NCBI RefSeq assembly: GCF_023806465.1
Contig: NZ_JAMSLS010000002.1
Span: forward strand, 372,001-436,000
Direction: 5' to 3'
DNA: 64,000 nucleotides
Source of the DNA: Thermomicrobium sp. CFH 73360
GTDB taxonomy: Bacteria > Chloroflexota > Chloroflexia > Thermomicrobiales > Thermomicrobiaceae
Of the stretch, positions 17,567 to 25,490 are shown one piece after another. Each line of letters begins with the position of its first letter. The first letter of the stretch is position 1. Below the pieces are notes generated by a model, which saw only the letters and a list, made by a program, of their open reading frames with translations, was not told the origin of the DNA and did no database searches. The translations under genes were made by a program, and so were the position numbers.

Positions 17567-18145
17567 ATGGGAGACCTTGGGCCACCCGTCCGCATAGCGC
17601 TCGGCTCCCAGCACCCAACCAAACGTGCCGCAGTCGAGCGTGTGGCCCCACACTTCTGGCCAAGTTGGGAACTGGTCTGTCTCGCTGTCCCCAGCGGTGT
17701 GCGGGCGCAACCGTTAAGCGACGAAGAGACAGTCGCGGGTGCGCTTGCCCGAGCTCGGGCCGCGCGAAGTAAGACCGATGCGGATTTCGGAATCGGCTTA
17801 GAATCAGGGGTCACACCTGGCCCCCTTGGACGCTGGTACGTGGTGAGCTGGGCCGTCGTGATTGACCGAGAAGAGCGTCTCGGCATCGGCGGTGCCGAAC
17901 GGTTTCCGCTCCCAGATCAGCTTGCCAAGCGCGTACTCGCGGGACTCGATCTGGCCACAGCGCTCACCGTCACCTTCGGAACAGCAAGCCGGAAGAATGG
18001 CGCCGTGGCAGTGCTCACTCGTGGTCGGCGAGACCGGGTCGAACTCTTCGCGATCGCTCTGCTGCATGCACTCTGCGATCTGGAGCGACAGCGCAGCGAC
18101 TCGCTTCACGTCGCCCGCTCGAGCGCTGCACCCGGTGGCAAGTGA
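17567..18145 (+). CDS. Inosine/xanthosine triphosphatase (DUF84, YjjX family)
   Basis: This is a predicted non-canonical purine NTP phosphatase that removes ITP/XTP and so protects the nucleic-acid precursor pool. Family features are the opening VRIALGSQHPTKRAAVERV, FGIGLESGV and the later NGAVAVLTRGRRDR, which corresponds to the G-x-x-T-G-R type region. It has 192 residues. It is translated close behind the ABC-2 permease (3-bp gap, GGGAGG 11 bases upstream inside the permease gene). Its 3' end overlaps the convergent DUF5671 gene by 40 bp. Confidence 0.85.
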   Translation: MGDLGPPVRIALGSQHPTKRAAVERVAPHFWPSWELVCLAVPSGVRAQPLSDEETVAGALARARAARSKTDADFGIGLESGVTPGPLGRWYVVSWAVVIDREERLGIGGAERFPLPDQLAKRVLAGLDLATALTVTFGTASRKNGAVAVLTRGRRDRVELFAIALLHALCDLERQRSDSLHVARSSAAPGGK

Positions 18146-19764
18146 TCGGCGAGTTCTCGCACCACAGCATCCACGTCACTCTCCGGGGGCAGCCGCAGGA
18201 CGAGCCGGACCGTTTGCGTGACCGGCCGGGCAGCAATCGCCCGCGCGTCGTGCATCAGCACTATGAGGTGTGAGATCAAGACGCCGAGCGCGACGAGCGT
18301 GAAGCCAAACGCCGGGGCAGCATCGCTGAGTGCGCTGGTCAAGGAGAGGAGACCGAAAAGCCAGGAGACAAGTTGATACACGACATAGCCAGCTGTGCCG
18401 AGCAACGCCAGAACACTCAGTCCCAGCGTCCCATAGAGGTACACCCGCCGGCTGAGGCTCGTTCGTTCCGCTTCGGGTTGGCGCAGGGTGCGCAACGCGA
18501 CTTCCCGCCAGAGCGCCAACCACGCAGCACCGCCAACCACACTCAGCGACACTGTGAAAGCCAGATCCTCACGCCAGTTACCGAGCGTCGTGCCTGTCGC
18601 TGCCGCGACCAGCGCTCTCAGCAAGAGTCCAACGAGCCCACCCGTCCCCAAGACAGCGAGCAGCAACCCTGCGAACGTCGAGAGATAGACAAGTAGGCGT
18701 GTCACCCCCAGGGCCCAGTCGGGGCCGACGCGTGGGTGCCTGGCAAGCACCGCTGCTTCGCGCTGCATGGTTACCCGGTGGTACCACCACACCAGTACGA
18801 GTGGGATCGCCCAGGCCCACGGGCTCAAGAGCTGGCGGAGACGCTGAAGCGTCTCTCCATCGGGGACACCAAGCATCCAACGCAGGATGGCATTGAGAGA
18901 GGCCGCCAGTGCAACCAACAGACCCGCCAGGCCCGCAAAGACGGCCAAGCCAAGATAGGTCCAGCGGACGAGCGAGTGTCGCTCGCGCTCCGCCGCGGGG
19001 AACGCACCAGTTACCAAGCGCAGTGCTTCGCCCCAGTGCAGTCCCCAGGCCACCAGACCGCCGATCGCAAATGCCGTGAAGGCCGCTAGCGGAAAGCGGA
19101 TTGTCCCAGTCACGACCACTGGCGTGAGGAGTACATCAAGCATTGTCTGCAAGAGGTTCGCGATCCCGACAACGAGCAGTGTCAGTCCAGTCGCTGCTGC
19201 ACCATACCCGTAGAGTCGCAAAAGCCAATCAGCCGCCCCTTCCAGCGACACAATTCGGCGCTCCGCGCGCGCCAGCCTGGCGTGCCCGAGCCAGAGGGCT
19301 CCAGTCACCAGAAGCAGCGCAAGCTCTTCGAGGGCACGAGGAACGCTGACCTCCATCGAATCTGCCACACCGAGCAGGCCGAGGAGCGTCAGTCGCAGGA
19401 GCTCCACTCCGCTGCTCAACCAAAAACCGAAGGTCACCAGGAGCACCAGCGTGAGGAACAGTGAACGAAGAGCCGAGCGACGCTCGGTCGGGTCAGCAGC
19501 GATCTCACGCAGGAGCAGCCACCAGTGCACGGCCCAAATTGGGAAAGCAACAACGAGCAACGCAACACTCACGCTCAATTGACGACGAAACGCCTCTGGA
19601 TCACCAGCCGTGGCCGGCTGCGCAAGAAACTCCCAAAGAGCGAAAAACAGCGCCCGCAGGAGACGCACCGTACCAGTCGCCCAGACGGCGAGCGCGATTC
19701 CTACAACGAGGTAGAGGTAAAGACGCCTCGCGATCGCCACGATATCGCTCCTCTCGCGGACCAC
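18106..19764 (-). CDS. DUF5671-repeat integral membrane protein
   Basis: This is a 552-residue multi-pass membrane protein of unknown function. It contains at least three copies of a unit that starts with a motif like RRLYLYLVVGIAL (also RWTYLGLAVFAGL and RRVYLYGTLGLSV), followed by paired hydrophobic helices and a charged cytoplasmic loop with W(L/R)LLLRE or LWREVALR. This matches DUF5671. The soluble C-terminal tail (about 35 residues) begins VRLVLRLPP. The ATG at 19764 follows the TAG stop of the short anchored protein's upstream neighbour region by no obvious gap: it lies 6 bp below that gene's stop, so the two form an operon. Confidence 0.78.
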   Translation of the reverse strand: MVRERSDIVAIARRLYLYLVVGIALAVWATGTVRLLRALFFALWEFLAQPATAGDPEAFRRQLSVSVALLVVAFPIWAVHWWLLLREIAADPTERRSALRSLFLTLVLLVTFGFWLSSGVELLRLTLLGLLGVADSMEVSVPRALEELALLLVTGALWLGHARLARAERRIVSLEGAADWLLRLYGYGAAATGLTLLVVGIANLLQTMLDVLLTPVVVTGTIRFPLAAFTAFAIGGLVAWGLHWGEALRLVTGAFPAAERERHSLVRWTYLGLAVFAGLAGLLVALAASLNAILRWMLGVPDGETLQRLRQLLSPWAWAIPLVLVWWYHRVTMQREAAVLARHPRVGPDWALGVTRLLVYLSTFAGLLLAVLGTGGLVGLLLRALVAAATGTTLGNWREDLAFTVSLSVVGGAAWLALWREVALRTLRQPEAERTSLSRRVYLYGTLGLSVLALLGTAGYVVYQLVSWLFGLLSLTSALSDAAPAFGFTLVALGVLISHLIVLMHDARAIAARPVTQTVRLVLRLPPESDVDAVVRELADHLPPGAALERAT

Positions 19765-19770
19765 GACCAG

Positions 19771-20265
19771 CTAGAGATAGAACGCAAGTTCATCAACTTT
19801 CCAGGCTCCGTCCTCGCGGACCAGGGTCAAGGTGCGCTGGTACGTGAACGTCCCACCGCCAAGGATCGGCAATGGGAAACCAGGCTGGATGTCAGTCGCG
19901 GTGCGCTCGATCGTGAGGATGATGGTCGCCCGGCCATCGCGAGCCTCAACTCGGTCAATCCGCACCCGCGCATTCCGCAATGATTCGCTTGCCCCCCGAA
20001 GCTCAGCCTCAAAATTGTAGTAGATCTCCAACTGCTCCCGCCGTTCGAGCTCCTGCTGTGCACGCTTCGAGAGAGCCTCCCGGACACGCTCAGGATCTCC
20101 GGCCCGCAGCGCCTCGATGTAGCTGACGACCGCGGCTTCGGGCGAGCCCGGAGGATACTGCGGCGGCCCACGCCGCTCCACGAGCAAAACGACGACTGCC
20201 GTTACAACGACAAGCGCAGCGAGAACGGCACCGACCAAAATGATGAACCGTGTCGGCTGTTGCAC
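19771..20265 (-). CDS. Membrane-anchored extracytoplasmic protein, DUF4878/NTF2-like
   Basis: This 164-residue protein has one N-terminal transmembrane helix (about residues 8-28) and an outside domain containing a helix pair (SPEAAVVSYIEALRAGDPERVREALS) followed by a beta-rich part ending DGAWKVDELAFYL. That pattern is typical of NTF2-like or DUF4878 extracytoplasmic domains, which often bind small ligands or act as accessory proteins. The start is ATG 20265. It lies just upstream of the DUF5671 gene on the same strand. No enzymatic residues stand out. Confidence 0.65.
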   Translation of the reverse strand: MQQPTRFIILVGAVLAALVVVTAVVVLLVERRGPPQYPPGSPEAAVVSYIEALRAGDPERVREALSKRAQQELERREQLEIYYNFEAELRGASESLRNARVRIDRVEARDGRATIILTIERTATDIQPGFPLPILGGGTFTYQRTLTLVREDGAWKVDELAFYL

Positions 20266-20283
20266 CCCGTGCCTCGATTCTGA

Positions 20284-20297
20284 ATGCGCTTGCGCAT
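20284..20297. repeat. Palindrome upstream of the anchored-protein/DUF5671 operon
   Basis: ATGCGC-TT-GCGCAT is a perfect palindrome 19 bp upstream of the anchored-protein start. Two direct CTGATCGA copies follow (20298-20318). Possible operator; position only. Confidence 0.3.
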
Positions 20298-20355
20298 CTG
20301 ATCGAACCGCTGATCGATTAGACCAGTGTACCGGGCAGAGTTCGTCAGAGCAAGA

Positions 20356-21690
20356 TCACACGTTACGCGATTCCTGTTCGTCACGGGCCTCGTAGACAAC
20401 GCGGACGAGCCGCACTCGGTGCCCCTCCATCGAACGCACCTCGAGCTGGAGCGGGCCAAGTTGAACCGTATCTCCAACCTCAGGGAAGCGCCCTAAGCAC
20501 TCGGTGATGACCCCTCCCACCGACTCGGCCTCGAACTCCGCACCGAGCTCCTCTTCGTCCAGTTCCAACCGATCCAGAAGCTCATCCAACGACACTCTCC
20601 CGTCTACTTCGAGCACGCCCGGCGCAATCTCACGGAGCGGCTCGTAGTCCGGGTCGAACTCGTCAGCGATCTCGCCGACGATCCGCTCAAGCAGATCCTC
20701 CAGCGTCACCAGCCCTGCCACACCCCCGAACTCGTCGACGACGATCGCGATCTTGGTTCGTCGCAGCCGCAACAGCCGTAACGCCTGACGCGCCGGCGTG
20801 TGTTCAGGGACGAAGACTGCGGGGCGCGCGAAGCGATGGCACGGAAGCGTCCTCGCTTCTGGTTGCTGCCAGACTAACCGGAAGACGTCCTTGACGTACA
20901 GAATGCCGCGGATATCGTCCGGTGAATCCCCCACAACAGGAAGGCGCGAGAGTCCCGTACGAAAGAACTGCTCGACTGCTTCTTGGAGCGACATCTCTGC
21001 CGACACAGTCACCATATCGACCCGAGGAACCATCACGGTGCGGACGGTAATCTCGCCGAACTCGAAAGCATCCTCAACGAGGCGGGCTTCGTCTTGGCTC
21101 ACTGCGCCCTCACGCGCCGCGACATCAAGCAGCGTGAGGAGTTCCTCACGTGTCACACTCGGTACCCGCCCAGGATGCGCCACGCCAAGCCCGCGCAACA
21201 CAATGGTCGTCACACTCGAGAGGAGCCAGACAACAGGCGCGGTAATTCGCGCCAAGAACACGAGCGGGCCCGCACTCGCCAGCGCCATTCGTTCGGCATG
21301 TTGGACAGCGAGTGTTTTGGGCACGAGTTCCCCGAGCACGATGCTCACGAATGAAAGGCCAGCCGTGACGATGATGAGCGCCAGTGCAGCAGCCTGTTGC
21401 TCGGTGAGTGGCAGTCGAGCGAGGACTTGTGCGAGTGGCATAGCCAGCGAGACGGCACCAACAGCCGACGTAAAGAAGGTGGCCAGCGTGACACCGACTT
21501 GTATCGTCGACAAGAGACGGGACGGCTCCTCGAGCAGACGCAACACCGAGCGCGCCGCAGCATTACCTTCTTCCGCGAGCGCCTGGAGATATGCTCGTCG
21601 GACCGAGACGACCGCGATCTCGGCTGCCGCAAAGTACGCATTCACCGCCAGCAGGGTCACGATGACGAGGAGCTGACCGAGTAACGGCAT
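20356..21690 (-). CDS. CNNM/HlyC-CorC family transporter-like protein (DUF21, CBS pair)
   Basis: This is an integral-membrane protein of the hemolysin C/CorC/CNNM family, associated with Mg2+/Co2+ efflux or tolerance. The N-terminal DUF21 domain has about four transmembrane helices (NAYFAAAEIAVVSVRR; VLGELVPKTLAVQ). It is followed by two CBS motifs (about residues 200-320, including TVMVPRVDMVTV and IAIVVDEFGGVAGLVTLEDLLERIVGEI) and a C-terminal CorC_HlyC domain. ATG 21690 is used because AGGAGGGGG precedes it; the ATG at 21720 is less likely. About 444 residues, full length. Confidence 0.9.
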   Translation of the reverse strand: MPLLGQLLVIVTLLAVNAYFAAAEIAVVSVRRAYLQALAEEGNAAARSVLRLLEEPSRLLSTIQVGVTLATFFTSAVGAVSLAMPLAQVLARLPLTEQQAAALALIIVTAGLSFVSIVLGELVPKTLAVQHAERMALASAGPLVFLARITAPVVWLLSSVTTIVLRGLGVAHPGRVPSVTREELLTLLDVAAREGAVSQDEARLVEDAFEFGEITVRTVMVPRVDMVTVSAEMSLQEAVEQFFRTGLSRLPVVGDSPDDIRGILYVKDVFRLVWQQPEARTLPCHRFARPAVFVPEHTPARQALRLLRLRRTKIAIVVDEFGGVAGLVTLEDLLERIVGEIADEFDPDYEPLREIAPGVLEVDGRVSLDELLDRLELDEEELGAEFEAESVGGVITECLGRFPEVGDTVQLGPLQLEVRSMEGHRVRLVRVVYEARDEQESRNV

Positions 21691-21745
21691 CCGCCCCCTC
21701 CTCTCCTGCTCGTGCCGCACGAGCCACGGCGCTCCGGGCCTGTTG

Positions 21746-22378
21746 TCAGCCCGCTCCGACTGAAGGCCACCCCGCCTCAGCGAGCGCCTGCTCCAGGAGC
21801 TCCCGCAACGATCGGTCAGTTACCTCGTCGAGCGCTCCCAGGATAAAGGAGTCGATGATCAAGTCTGGTTGGCGCTCGCGATACTCTAGGGCCTGGAGCA
21901 CCGTCTCAAGCTTATCCAGCTGGCGAACGAAACGCGCTTCCGCTGTCAGAGCCGCTTCATATTCCTCCCATGTTTCGAGCAGACGCTCGCCAACCAGCCC
22001 TGGGAGCAATGCCGCGAGCTCGCGGAGGGCGGCCCGCTCGGCAGCTGTCTTCCGCGCTTCGGCCTCGGGATCATACACCGGTCGCTGACGGAAGAGGACT
22101 GCCGGCTCCGCCCCGGACTGAAGTGCCGCATCAAACGGAGTCCGGTCACCCGCAATCGCCTCAGCCGCGTCGTGCACGAGTGCGAGGAGCATTGCCCGGG
22201 TCGCATCCAGATCCGGACGCCTCTGTGCCAGCACCCACGCCATCAGCGCGAGCCGGAAACTGTGATCAGCCACTGACTCCGGCTCGCGCACTCCGCGGTC
22301 GATCCAGCCCTGGCGACGCAGTGTCTTCAGGCGGCCGATCGCGCGAGCGAAACGCAGCAATTCCGACGCCTCGGCCAC
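21746..22378 (-). CDS. HD-domain phosphohydrolase (YfbR/HDDC2-like)
   Basis: This is a metal-dependent phosphohydrolase resembling 5'-deoxynucleotidase YfbR/HDDC2. It has ESVADHSFRLALMAW, the HD pair in ALVHDAAEA and a late Asp in VRQLDKLETVLQA. About 210 residues. GTG 22378 is chosen: AGGAGG lies exactly 6 bases upstream, whereas the longer TTG reading would place that ribosome-binding site inside the gene. It lies 11 bp downstream of the fumarylacetoacetase-family stop on the same strand, so the two are coupled. The likely role is dNMP dephosphorylation and nucleotide-pool control. Confidence 0.85.
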   Translation of the reverse strand: MAEASELLRFARAIGRLKTLRRQGWIDRGVREPESVADHSFRLALMAWVLAQRRPDLDATRAMLLALVHDAAEAIAGDRTPFDAALQSGAEPAVLFRQRPVYDPEAEARKTAAERAALRELAALLPGLVGERLLETWEEYEAALTAEARFVRQLDKLETVLQALEYRERQPDLIIDSFILGALDEVTDRSLRELLEQALAEAGWPSVGAG

Positions 22379-22389
22379 CCCAAGCCTCC

Positions 22390-23169
22390 TCAAACTCGAT
22401 CGTCACGCGCACCAACGAGATTGCGGAGGACACCAATCCCCTCAATCTCCACCTCGATGACATCTCCAGGCTTCATCGGCCCCACTCCATAGGGAGTCCC
22501 TGTCATGATGATGTCACCCGGCTCCAGCGTCATGACGTGTGAAATGAAGGAAACAAGGAAAGCGGGGGAGAAAAGCATCTGGCTCGTGCGGCTGTTCTGG
22601 CGTAGCTCCCCGTTCAAGCGCGACCGAACCGCAAGGTCGCTTGGGTCAAGTTCTGTCTCAATCCACGGTCCTAACGGGCAAAACGTGTCGAACCCCTTCC
22701 CGCGGACCCATTGGCCGTCCTTGTACTGAAAGTCGCGATGACTTACGTCGTTCCCACAGGTGTATCCGAGGAGATACCCTAGCGCTTGCGACTCGGGCAC
22801 GCGCCGTGCCCGTCGACCAACGACAAGGCAGAGCTCCGCCTCGTAGTCAATCCGATTCCCGGGTGGCAAGAGAATCGTCCCCCCGTGACCAAGGAGCGCA
22901 CTGGGTGGCTTGAGAAACAAAACCGGCTCGTCAGGGATCTTCCGCGTCGGATCGTTCTCTGTGACGTGCGCAGCGTAGTTCAACCCGACCGCCACGATCT
23001 TGCTTGGTCGCTCCACTGGTGGCAACACACTGAACGACTCAAATGGACCAAGCGGACGCCCACGGCGTGGACGCTCGACGAACCAGTCCCCTTGCGCTTC
23101 GTAAGCGATCCCATCTTCGACGACAACCGCTTTCGGTACCCCGTCGACCAGAATCCGGGCAAGTTCCAC
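22390..23169 (-). CDS. Fumarylacetoacetate hydrolase-family protein
   Basis: This FAH-fold metal-dependent hydrolase/decarboxylase/isomerase acts on C-C bonds of oxo-acids (for example acylpyruvases and homoprotocatechuate enzymes). Metal ligands are visible in IDYEAELCLVVGR (ExE) and GNDVSHRDFQ (Asp); the C-terminal ITGTPYGVG-type loop reads IMTGTPYGVGPMKPGD. GTG 23169 is selected because AAGGAGG lies 5 bases upstream; the 21-residue upstream extension is non-conserved in appearance. About 259 residues. It is followed closely by the HD gene. The substrate is unknown. Confidence 0.9.
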   Translation of the reverse strand: MELARILVDGVPKAVVVEDGIAYEAQGDWFVERPRRGRPLGPFESFSVLPPVERPSKIVAVGLNYAAHVTENDPTRKIPDEPVLFLKPPSALLGHGGTILLPPGNRIDYEAELCLVVGRRARRVPESQALGYLLGYTCGNDVSHRDFQYKDGQWVRGKGFDTFCPLGPWIETELDPSDLAVRSRLNGELRQNSRTSQMLFSPAFLVSFISHVMTLEPGDIIMTGTPYGVGPMKPGDVIEVEIEGIGVLRNLVGARDDRV

Positions 23170-23228
23170 ACTGTCCTCCTTCTCTTTGCACCCGCCGTAC
23201 CGAAAACCTTTTCGAGCATCGTCTACCC

Positions 23229-23879
23229 TCACAGCAGCAACACCTGCTGGAGCTGCTCGTCACGCCCTGCGATCGTCAACTCGTCACCGAGGCGCAAGCG
23301 CTCACCACGATGAGGGTTCATGATGACCTGGTCACCGCGACGCAAGAACAGTGGTGTCACCCCAAAGCGCTCGCGGAGATCGAGTTCTTCGAGCGTCTTT
23401 CCTGCCATGCGCTGATCGACGACGACTTTGGCAAGACCATAACCCGGGCCAACATCAAAGTAGTCCTTTGCCAACGGCATCGTGAGGCTGTGCGCGACGC
23501 GAATACCGGTCTCCCGTTCCGGATAGACCACGCGGTCGGCACCAACCATCGTCAAAATGTCACCGTGCAGCTGGTTCTGCGCCTTGGCGAGGACGAAGCG
23601 CACACCGAGTTTTTTGAGCAATACCGTCGCCATGATACTCGAACGCTCGTCGGTGCCGATCGCAACCACCGCCGCGTCGAAGTCCTGAGCACCCAGCGTC
23701 CGCAAAACCTCCAGATCGGTCACATCGGCAGTCACCGCGTGGGTGACATAGTCGGCCACCGCCTCAATCGCTCGCTCAGAACGATCGATCGCCAGCACTT
23801 CGTGCCCTAGCCGCTCCAGCTCGATCGCAATCGCGCTCCCGAACCGCCCGACCCCCAACACCATAAACTGCTTGCGCAT
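23229..23879 (-). CDS. trkA: Potassium uptake regulatory subunit TrkA/KtrA
   Basis: This is the cytoplasmic RCK protein that gates a TrkH/KtrB channel in response to nucleotide. It has an N-terminal Rossmann RCK_N domain (VLGVGRFGSAIAIELERLGHEVLAID, about residues 7-32) and a C-terminal RCK_C domain (about residues 135-216). Its 216 residues are typical of single-unit KtrA proteins. It lies 10 bp after the stop of the first trkH on the same strand, so channel and regulator are co-expressed. There are two channel genes next to one regulator here; a second TrkA-like gene sits at the right edge of the window. Confidence 0.94.
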   Translation of the reverse strand: MRKQFMVLGVGRFGSAIAIELERLGHEVLAIDRSERAIEAVADYVTHAVTADVTDLEVLRTLGAQDFDAAVVAIGTDERSSIMATVLLKKLGVRFVLAKAQNQLHGDILTMVGADRVVYPERETGIRVAHSLTMPLAKDYFDVGPGYGLAKVVVDQRMAGKTLEELDLRERFGVTPLFLRRGDQVIMNPHRGERLRLGDELTIAGRDEQLQQVLLL

Positions 23880-23889
23880 CTCCTTCCTC

Positions 23890-25344
23890 CTAGCCGAGCC
23901 GAATCGATTCTTGAGCGTAATGCATTACTTCCCGCGGAATTTCCGTTGCAAAGACCAACGCGATAGCGAGCGGCCCGAAGCGTCCGAGTACAAGCAGGAT
24001 CGCCAACACTGCCTGCCCAGCCAGACCTAAACTGGCAACGAGCTCGGTCTCCGCTCCAGCCAGCCCGAATGCTTGCACGACCAAGAGCCACACGACGGGC
24101 AATTCATACGGCGCCCAGACCGCCAGCACCACAGTACCGCCAAAGGTGACGACCAACGCGAAGATTGCAATCGTGAGGGCACGAAAAACCTGCGTATCCG
24201 CAACTTCTCGGCTAAAGGCCACAACATGTCGGCTCCCTCGCACTGTGGCGATAATCGCCAGGAGTAGCAGACTAAACGTCTGCAATTTGATCCCACCCGC
24301 GACTGAGCCGCTCGCACCGCCGATGAAGGTCAGCGCTCCCAGGAGGAACGACGTTTCCTCACCGAGCATGCGTGTGTCGATCACCCGAGGACCACCGGTA
24401 CGGCTAGCGGTGATCGTAAAGGAATCAAGGAGCTGCAGATGCCAAGGCAAGCCAGCAAGCGTCGCCGCATTCGCCCGCTCCATGAGCCAGATACTTCCGG
24501 TGCCAATCGCCAAGAGGATCACGCTCGAGACTAGCACCAAGCGCGTATCGGGATAGAGGCGCCGCCACGAGCGCCGCGCAACAACATTGGAAAGCGCCGG
24601 GAAACCAGTCGCGCCAAGCAGCACCAGCACGCTGATCGGCAGTATCGCACTCGCATCACGCTGGTAGGCCGCAAGTCCGCCGAAGCCGGGCTCGAAGTCA
24701 AAGCCAGCGTTGTGGAATGCCGTCACTGCGGTGACAAACGCCCACCAGAGTGCTTCTGGCACGTCGCGATGGACACGGACACTCGCCGGTAACAAGAGCA
24801 GGAGGCCAACAAGCTGAATTGCGAGCGTCGCCATGAGGAGACGGCGCAGTAACGGCTGGAGCTCCCCAAGCTGCTCTTCTCCGAGCCGCACACCAAGCAC
24901 GTGATGCGCTTCGAAGACCGTGCCCCGCCGCATGATACCGGCCAAAAGCAAGGTCACTGTGGCGACGTATGCGAGCCCACCGATCTCTACCAACAGGACA
25001 ATCACAGCCTGTCCCCAGTGGTTCCAAACCGTCCCAATATCCACCGGTGCGAACCCCGCGGTGCAGACTGCAGAAAGTGCAACAAACATCGCCTGCCACC
25101 AGGACACCGCTTGACCCGGCTCCCATGTTGCAGGCCAACGGAGAAGCAGCGCACCAGCGATCGTCAACAGCGCTGCACCACCCCAGAGTGCAACGAGGAG
25201 CGGCACCGTCAGGCGCCGACGGTGCCGCACGCGGAGCCGCACGACCTCGCTGGGCAAAGCCTCACGCCGGATCGTCCGGTCACCCGGACGACGCACGAGT
25301 GACGGAGGGCGACTGGGATGTCTCGGATGTGGTGAGCGTTCCAC
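23890..25344 (-). CDS. trkH: TrkH-family potassium channel subunit (copy 1)
   Basis: This is an integral-membrane K+ uptake protein of the TrkH/KtrB superfamily with four M1-P-M2 repeats. Selectivity-filter-like segments are visible as AVCTAGFAP, FHNAGFD, SRTGGPR and a last one around LAGAETELVASLGLAG. The 484-residue protein carries an N-terminal arginine-rich cytoplasmic tail of about 45 residues containing RRPGDR, which is also present in copy 2. Start is GTG 25344 with only a weak Shine-Dalgarno; a later start would remove the conserved tail. It precedes trkA by 10 bp. Confidence 0.92.
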   Translation of the reverse strand: MERSPHPRHPSRPPSLVRRPGDRTIRREALPSEVVRLRVRHRRRLTVPLLVALWGGAALLTIAGALLLRWPATWEPGQAVSWWQAMFVALSAVCTAGFAPVDIGTVWNHWGQAVIVLLVEIGGLAYVATVTLLLAGIMRRGTVFEAHHVLGVRLGEEQLGELQPLLRRLLMATLAIQLVGLLLLLPASVRVHRDVPEALWWAFVTAVTAFHNAGFDFEPGFGGLAAYQRDASAILPISVLVLLGATGFPALSNVVARRSWRRLYPDTRLVLVSSVILLAIGTGSIWLMERANAATLAGLPWHLQLLDSFTITASRTGGPRVIDTRMLGEETSFLLGALTFIGGASGSVAGGIKLQTFSLLLLAIIATVRGSRHVVAFSREVADTQVFRALTIAIFALVVTFGGTVVLAVWAPYELPVVWLLVVQAFGLAGAETELVASLGLAGQAVLAILLVLGRFGPLAIALVFATEIPREVMHYAQESIRLG

Positions 25345-25490
25345 TGTGGTCGCCTGCTCTTAGGGACGCAGTTGCGCGCCCCGATCGAACGCGCCCTGAA
25401 GCCTACGCCGACGCCGTTTCACCGTCAACTGAGGTCGCCGCCCTGCCGGCGCGAACTACTCGGACACCGCTCGCAAGAACGCCGATCGCA

